From the NCBI RefSeq assembly GCF_003019675.1, contig NZ_CP028105.1, forward strand, positions 760,282 through 824,281: a DNA stretch of 64,000 nucleotides, written 5' to 3'. Under the pieces are notes generated by a model. It did not search any database, was not told the DNA's origin, and saw nothing but the letters and a program-made list of their open reading frames with translations. The DNA comes from Fusobacterium ulcerans. GTDB lineage: Bacteria; Fusobacteriota; Fusobacteriia; Fusobacteriales; Fusobacteriaceae. Position numbers and translations under genes: made by a program. Below are positions 62,611 through 64,000 of the stretch, piece by piece. Numbering within the stretch: position 1 is the stretch's first letter; each line of letters opens with the position of its first letter.

Positions 62611-63351
62611 TTAGTTATCCCATTTATCCAATTTTGAGAAATATTCAGGGTAAGCAATATATAATGCTTTAGCATTTATATTATTTTTTTCTATAGCAGT
62701 TTTATTATCTTTTGCATTAATATTAGCTATTTTTATCATTCTAGCAGAAACTTCTCTGTTGTACCATACTTCTGTAGAGAAGAATTCATCTCTTTTGATG
62801 AATTTGTTAAGAAGTTTTCTTAACTGCTTAGTATCTTTTTCATTTAGATCTGTTTGTTTTGAAAATGCAACTATTTTATTCCACTCATCTTCAGTAGCAA
62901 CTACATCTTTAATATGATTAGATGGATTTTGCATTCTAACAAATGATTCTCTTACCATTCTATCAACTAATCCTTTTGGATCTTTGATATTTTCATTTTC
63001 CAAGAAGAATTTTCTAGGCATTTTTTTATTATATTTTGTTACTAAACCTAAAAATTGATCGTACTCATCATCAGTTATCTCAGTTACATCTTTTTTCTCT
63101 AATGACAATAAGAATTGGAAATCCTTTTCACTCATTTTTCCAGTTTTTCTCAAATACATAATAGGATTTTCGTCTCCATACCAGTCTTCAATAAGTGCTT
63201 CTCCCTCAATAACGTTGATTATAGTTTTATCCCATTCTTTAGCTGAAGCTTTTGTTATGTTGTATTTTTGTTCTAAAGAGCTTCCTTTTTCCATAGAGCT
63301 ACAAGAAATAAAAAACATTGAAATCAATAAACCTAAAAATAACTTTTTCAT
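62611..63351 (-). CDS. Putative lipoprotein, unknown function
   Basis: The 246-residue protein has a lipoprotein signal (LGLLISMFFISCSS, Cys17). The mature part is helical and charged, with repeated KxxD/E and EKDT segments. I do not recognise a domain. It lies 21 bases after secA and has its own terminator, so it may be read with secA. Confidence 0.72.
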   Translation of the reverse strand: MKKLFLGLLISMFFISCSSMEKGSSLEQKYNITKASAKEWDKTIINVIEGEALIEDWYGDENPIMYLRKTGKMSEKDFQFLLSLEKKDVTEITDDEYDQFLGLVTKYNKKMPRKFFLENENIKDPKGLVDRMVRESFVRMQNPSNHIKDVVATEDEWNKIVAFSKQTDLNEKDTKQLRKLLNKFIKRDEFFSTEVWYNREVSARMIKIANINAKDNKTAIEKNNINAKALYIAYPEYFSKLDKWDN

Positions 63352-63372
63352 TTAGTTCCTCCTAATTTTTGA

Positions 63373-64000
63373 TTACACTCTTCCACAGCAGTTTTTATGT
63401 TTTTTTCCGCTTCCACAAGGACAAGGATCATTTCTTCCTATTTTTTCAGAAGTTCTTGGTTGATTATTATCCTCTTCTTCATCCTCAGTATTATAATTTA
63501 CTTTACCCAGCGATTCTTCCTTTGGCTTTAATTCTTCCTCTTCTGGACTCTTAATTATAACTTTAAACAGGAATGAAGTTGTTTGTTCCTTTATTGTTTC
63601 AAGCATTTGCTCATAAAGTTCTCCAGAAAGAAGTTTATATTCTACTATTGGATCTCTTTGTCCATATGCTCTCAGGTAAATTCCTTCTCTCAATCCATCT
63701 AATGATTTCAAATGCTCTCTCCATCTTGAGTCAACTACTTCAAACAGTATATATTTCTCAAGTCTTCTCATTAGATCAGAACCTATTCTATTTTCTTTTT
63801 CATCATATTCTTTTACAATATCATTATACAATTTTTCTGCATAATTTTCTATACTTGTAGATTTATATTCAGTTAAATCTGTTATTTCATATCCGTATTT
63901 TTCATTTAAGAACTCTGCAAGCCCTATAATATCCCAGTCATCTTTAAATTCTCCAACAAATCTCTCTGTTACTTGTGAATGAATAGTATCTTTAAGCATA
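63373..64000 (-). CDS. secA: Preprotein translocase ATPase SecA, C-terminal part (cut by window edge)
   Basis: The 208 residues seen are the end of SecA. The helical scaffold/wing part has [50 protein letters not shown]. The zinc motif at the end is [16 protein letters not shown]. The motor domains lie beyond 64000. SecA drives export through SecYEG, and the zinc tail binds SecB or phospholipid in other bacteria. Confidence 0.97.
   Translation of the reverse strand, partial: MLKDTIHSQVTERFVGEFKDDWDIIGLAEFLNEKYGYEITDLTEYKSTSIENYAEKLYNDIVKEYDEKENRIGSDLMRRLEKYILFEVVDSRWREHLKSLDGLREGIYLRAYGQRDPIVEYKLLSGELYEQMLETIKEQTTSFLFKVIIKSPEEEELKPKEESLGKVNYNTEDEEEDNNQPRTSEKIGRNDPCPCGSGKKHKNCCGRV

Noticed and set aside
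1-64000. tRNA, rRNA or CRISPR array
   Set aside because: No cloverleaf with a GTTCRANYC arm, no rRNA-like conserved stretch and no regularly spaced repeat array was seen in any gap.

Overview
The window is a stretch of a low-GC, AT-rich bacterial chromosome whose gene content and protein style point to the genus Fusobacterium (inference). Supporting signs are lysine/isoleucine-rich proteins, AGGAGG-type ribosome binding sites, an AtoDAE short-chain fatty acid module, an rplM-rpsI pair, and outer-membrane sugar genes (heptose epimerase HldD) in an otherwise Firmicute-like coding style. The acid-sugar and amino-acid uptake genes would fit a gut species of the varium/ulcerans/mortiferum type, but the species cannot be fixed from the sequence alone. 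No tRNA, rRNA or CRISPR array was found.

Layout. 1-3.9 kb is accessory: a truncated reading frame, an AAA ATPase with a DUF4143-like C-terminus, an unknown protein, and a Fic protein boxed between two copies of the rpsI 3' end plus terminator. 3.9-7.6 kb holds rpsI-rplM with a consensus promoter, an unknown protein and an exported FMN/FAD fumarate-reductase-like flavoprotein. 7.6-14.5 kb is a complete phosphate system: PhoR/PhoB-type two-component pair, pstS, and divergent pstC-pstA-pstB-phoU. The 230-bp divergent region carries two back-to-back arrays of four TT(A/T)A(C/T)A-like hexamers at exact 11-bp pitch. 14.5-17.7 kb is an amino-acid unit (M20 amidohydrolase plus two tandem paralogous solute-binding proteins) preceded by a promoter, a 25-codon leader ORF and two terminator-like hairpins.

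17.7-28.3 kb is a D-glucarate/galactarate island: GntP-type permease, tartronate semialdehyde reductase, glucarate dehydratase, a DapA-superfamily lyase and glycerate kinase in one operon, with a divergent CdaR regulator, a LysR regulator and a galactarate dehydratase. No GarL-type aldolase is present, so the DapA-family protein is the likely aldolase. 28.5-33.5 kb is a housekeeping operon (prfA-prmC-queA-rsmD-xseB-ispA) in which PrmC has a duplicated N-terminal domain. 33.6-41.5 kb has an ECF sigma operon, ispG, an M23/LysM peptidase, rho, miaB and a MmcQ/YjbR protein. 41.6-45.0 kb is atoE-ogg-atoD-atoA, with a DNA glycosylase gene inside the CoA-transferase/transporter unit. 45.2-50.6 kb is a copper operon, copZ-copA-csoR-RR-HK, whose CsoR-type repressor is a tandem fusion of two CsoR domains and whose promoter carries a G/C-tract palindrome.

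50.8-64 kb contains a short structured transcript, a GDPD-AGCS symporter pair, a MalY/MalX/PRD-regulator cluster, a SIMPL protein, UppP, HldD, a PHP phosphoesterase, a lipoprotein and the 3' end of secA. Three related long palindromes (around 9.99, 28.32 and 58.07 kb) form a dispersed intergenic repeat family that also supplies terminators.
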